DNA of 21,843 bases from NCBI GenBank assembly GCA_024275165.1, contig JAJRZQ010000041.1, forward strand, positions 1-21,843, written 5' to 3'. A program made the position numbers and the translations under genes. Below are positions 19,354 through 21,843 of the stretch, in pieces; position 1 is the stretch's first letter, and each line of letters starts with the position of its first letter. The notes under the pieces were generated by a model. That model did not search any database. It was not told the origin of the DNA and worked only from the letters and a program-made list of their open reading frames with translations. The DNA comes from a bacterium (GTDB taxonomy: Bacteria > SAR324 > XYD2-FULL-50-16).

Positions 19354-21843
19354 ATGAGCCAAGAAGTAAAAATCATCCTCAATGGTCAAGAGGTTTCGGT
19401 CCCTGCCGATTCCACCATCCGCGAAGCGGCAGAGGCAAAGGGGTACCACATCCCTACCTTTTGTTACGATAAGCGAATGAAGCCCTATACCAGTTGCTTT
19501 TTATGCGTGGTTGAGGTGGAAGGCGCCCGGGGGATGATTCCCTCCTGCGGCACCAAGGTGGCGCCCGGAATGAAGGTGCAAACCGATTCGCCCAAGGTGA
19601 AGGAAGCGCGGACGATGAACCTAAACCTCACCTTAAGCGATCACGCCGGGGATTGTGTGGCCCCCTGCGAAACCAAATGCCCCTCGAATGTAGATATTCA
19701 GGGGTATATCGCTCATATCGCCAATGGGCAGTACGAAGCGGCAGCCCGCTTGATTAAGGAGCGCAATCCCCTGCCCGTGGTTTGCGGTCGGATTTGCCCT
19801 CACCCTTGCGAGTCCCAATGTCGTCGGACTTTGGTTGACGAGCCCGTGGCCATCAACCCCTTAAAGCGTTTCGCTTCAGAGTACGAGTTGGAACAGGGCC
19901 CCTTCATGCCCGAGGTGGGCGCGGATACGGGCAGAAAGGTCGCCATCGTGGGCGGCGGCCCCGCAGGGCTGACCGCCGCTTATTATCTGCGCCAAATGGG
20001 CCACGCCGTTGACCTCTATGACATGATGCCCCAATTGGGGGGGATGGTTCGTTACGGGATTCCCAGCTTTCGCCTGCCCTGGGATTTATTGGACGGCGAG
20101 ATTGCCTCGATTATCGACATGGGGGTGCAGGTGAACTTGAACCAAAAATTGGGCCGTGACTTTTCCTTGGTTGATTTGCAAAGCCAAGGGGCGGACGCGG
20201 TATTGCTCGCCATTGGGGCCTTTAAGTCTAAAAAAATGGGCCTGGAGGGGGAAGATATTCCCGGCATTGTTGGGGGGGTGGATTTCTTGCAAGAGGTGGT
20301 TTTGGACCGCCACCAAAAACAAGGGGAGACGGCCTGCGTCATCGGCGGCGGGGATACGGCCATGGATTGCTGCCGAGTGGCTCTGCGTAAGGGGTACAAG
20401 GTGACCCTGCTCTATCGGCGAACCCAAGAGGAAATGCCGGCGGCGCACTACGAAATCGAAGAAGCGATGGAAGAGGGGGTGGAATTTCGCTTTCTCACCG
20501 CCCCGACCGGAGTTCTCGCCCAAAACGGCAGGGCCACGGGGTTGCAGGTGATCACCATGGAATTGGGTGAGCCCGACTCAGGAGGCCGCCGTCGCCCGAT
20601 CCCGATCCAGGGAACCGAAGAGGAATTAAACTTTGATTTGATTATCTCCGCCATTGGGCAAGACCCCGATATGGACGCTACCTTAAAGTTGGAAGCAGAG
20701 CAGCCGGAGATCACCAAATGGAGTACCTTTGTCTATGACCAAGCCAACATGGCGACCAGTCTGCCCGGGGTTTTTGCCGCCGGGGATTGCGCCTGGGGGC
20801 CTGAAACGGTGATTCGCGCCATCAGCGAGGGGAAGAATGCCGCTAAGGCGATCAACCTCTACCTTTCGGGGGTCGAGGTGAAACTGGTGAAACCGTATGA
20901 GATCAGCCGTGGCTGGCTGGAAGACTTAAACAGCGCGGATTGGGCCCCCCGTTGGGAGCATCAGCGGCGCTTGCAAGATCAGGTCAAACCACCGGAAGAA
21001 CGACTTGCCGGAGGGGGCTACGGCCCGATCAATCTCGGGTTGAACGAGGCGCAAGCCTTGGCCGAATCAACCCGCTGTATCGAATGTGGTTGCAATGCCC
21101 GTTTCACCTGCGATTTACGCGATTACTCCACCGAGTACGGGGCGAGCGAAAAGATATTCAAAGGGCAAAAACGCGATTACGCCGAGGACGCGAGGCACCC
21201 CTTGATCAAGATCGAGGCCGACAAGTGCATTACCTGTGGGTCTTGTGTGCGGGTCTGTAGTGAATTGCGCGACATCAACGCCTTGGCCTTGGAAAACCGA
21301 GGATTTTTTACCAAGATCGTCCCCGCTTTTGGCGATGCCTTGCAGGAAACCGCTTGCGATGCCTGCGGCATGTGCCACGATGTGTGCCCTACCGGCGCCA
21401 TGGCCTTGAATACGGGGAAGGAATGCGGCCCCTGGTTGACCGACCTCACTACCACCACCTGCACGGCATGTAGCCGGGGCTGCGCGTTGAGGGTGCATAG
21501 TCGAGATGGCCGCTTTACCAAAGTGGAATCAGTGGTTTCCGACTCCACCAATGGCGGGGTGATCTGCCGTGATGGCCGCTTTCAATTTCAGCTTGTTGAC
21601 CCGCAACCCCTGGTGGTGAGCGAAGTGGCCATGGTGAAAGAATGGGTGGACGCGGCAAGGAAAGTCAGCCTGATTGTGGGTTCGGGCTTAACGGTCGAAG
21701 AAATCTACGCGGCCAAAAAGTTTGCTAAACTCAAGGGCGGGAGTTTGTATTACTTGGCGGGAGAGGTCAAAGAGTCCTCTAAAAAACCCTATGCGAAAAT
21801 TGAGTCCTTGGCCAATATCTCGCTTTTGGAAAAGTTGGGAGCC
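19354..21843 (+). CDS. Multidomain Fe-S flavoprotein: NuoG-type [2Fe-2S] + GltD/NfnB-like NADPH module + [4Fe-4S] clusters + molybdopterin-oxidoreductase-like domain (partial)
   Basis: The frame is open for 830 codons and runs off the window. Domains in order: NuoG-type [2Fe-2S] with Cys37/48/51/65; GltD-like N-terminal cluster region (Cys101/105/109 and Cys144/148/152/156); FAD motif GGGPAG at 200-205; NAD(P)H motif GGGDTAMD at 331-338 with YRRTQEEMPA (354-363), whose arginines favour NADPH; second FAD motif GVFAAGDCAWGPE (472-484). Then come Fe-S sites: Cys575/578/580/586, Cys625/628/631/635 and Cys668/671/674/678. The last visible part is a Fe4S4 domain of the molybdopterin-oxidoreductase type (Cys703/706/710/738, then CRDGRF) and the beginning of the next domain. 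It is the third gene of the nuoE–nuoF operon, 21 bases after nuoF. Whether the C-terminus is catalytic (formate dehydrogenase-like) or degenerate (NuoG-like) cannot be seen. Confidence 0.92.
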   Translation, partial: MSQEVKIILNGQEVSVPADSTIREAAEAKGYHIPTFCYDKRMKPYTSCFLCVVEVEGARGMIPSCGTKVAPGMKVQTDSPKVKEARTMNLNLTLSDHAGDCVAPCETKCPSNVDIQGYIAHIANGQYEAAARLIKERNPLPVVCGRICPHPCESQCRRTLVDEPVAINPLKRFASEYELEQGPFMPEVGADTGRKVAIVGGGPAGLTAAYYLRQMGHAVDLYDMMPQLGGMVRYGIPSFRLPWDLLDGEIASIIDMGVQVNLNQKLGRDFSLVDLQSQGADAVLLAIGAFKSKKMGLEGEDIPGIVGGVDFLQEVVLDRHQKQGETACVIGGGDTAMDCCRVALRKGYKVTLLYRRTQEEMPAAHYEIEEAMEEGVEFRFLTAPTGVLAQNGRATGLQVITMELGEPDSGGRRRPIPIQGTEEELNFDLIISAIGQDPDMDATLKLEAEQPEITKWSTFVYDQANMATSLPGVFAAGDCAWGPETVIRAISEGKNAAKAINLYLSGVEVKLVKPYEISRGWLEDLNSADWAPRWEHQRRLQDQVKPPEERLAGGGYGPINLGLNEAQALAESTRCIECGCNARFTCDLRDYSTEYGASEKIFKGQKRDYAEDARHPLIKIEADKCITCGSCVRVCSELRDINALALENRGFFTKIVPAFGDALQETACDACGMCHDVCPTGAMALNTGKECGPWLTDLTTTTCTACSRGCALRVHSRDGRFTKVESVVSDSTNGGVICRDGRFQFQLVDPQPLVVSEVAMVKEWVDAARKVSLIVGSGLTVEEIYAAKKFAKLKGGSLYYLAGEVKESSKKPYAKIESLANISLLEKLGA

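Noticed and set aside
20086-20523. Minus-strand frames of 115-145 residues inside the fusion gene
   Set aside because: Shadows of the GltD-like module, whose plus frame carries FAD and NADPH motifs.

Overview
The window reads as the chromosome of a Gram-negative bacterium: it holds a lipoprotein with a classic lipobox, a PAP2 phosphatase, DciA next to DnaB, and dense coding with short gaps. No rRNA, tRNA, CRISPR array or insertion sequence is visible. The redox genes at the right end (NuoE/NuoF-type subunits with extra ferredoxin clusters plus a GltD–NuoG-like fusion) and a HupK-like hydrogenase-assembly homologue suggest anaerobic or facultative metabolism. A deltaproteobacteria-like lineage is possible, but no marker in the window fixes the phylum. 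Several genes are best explained by TTG or GTG starts, some backed by strong Shine-Dalgarno sequences.

Left part, mostly minus strand (1-6813). A very acidic protein with near-identical 36-residue tandem repeats runs off the left edge. A protein with two 67-residue cysteine modules (eight CxxC pairs) follows, then a small plus-strand gene of unknown function. Next is a tightly coupled operon dnaB–dciA–rsmA, with 8-bp overlaps at both junctions and a good sigma70-type promoter. A CBS/DRTGG-regulated family II inorganic pyrophosphatase is transcribed behind it.

Middle part, plus strand (7068-12858). A PAP2-type membrane phosphatase with an unusual PCGH motif overlaps a polytopic membrane protein. 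A cysteine-rich alpha/beta-hydrolase lipoprotein comes next, then a HupK/HoxV-like [NiFe]-hydrogenase large-subunit paralogue that has lost the metal-binding cysteines, then a DnaQ-type exonuclease whose likely leader carries two back-to-back hairpins. A frame-shifted remnant of a glutathione S-transferase C-terminal domain lies on the minus strand in the gap that follows.

Right part. thiI, an RluA-family pseudouridine synthase and a SufR-like regulator are on the minus strand. Divergent from them is an ApaH-like metallophosphatase. The window closes with nuoE-like, nuoF-like and a large fusion gene cut by the window end: NuoG-type [2Fe-2S], GltD/NfnB-like FAD/NADPH module, several [4Fe-4S] clusters, and a molybdopterin-oxidoreductase-like Fe-S domain. 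Together these three subunits carry a NAD site (NuoF) and a probable NADPH site (fusion) in one complex, similar to Sporomusa-type Nfn transhydrogenases or a formate-dehydrogenase/complex I-like enzyme. This is the most interesting system in the window.
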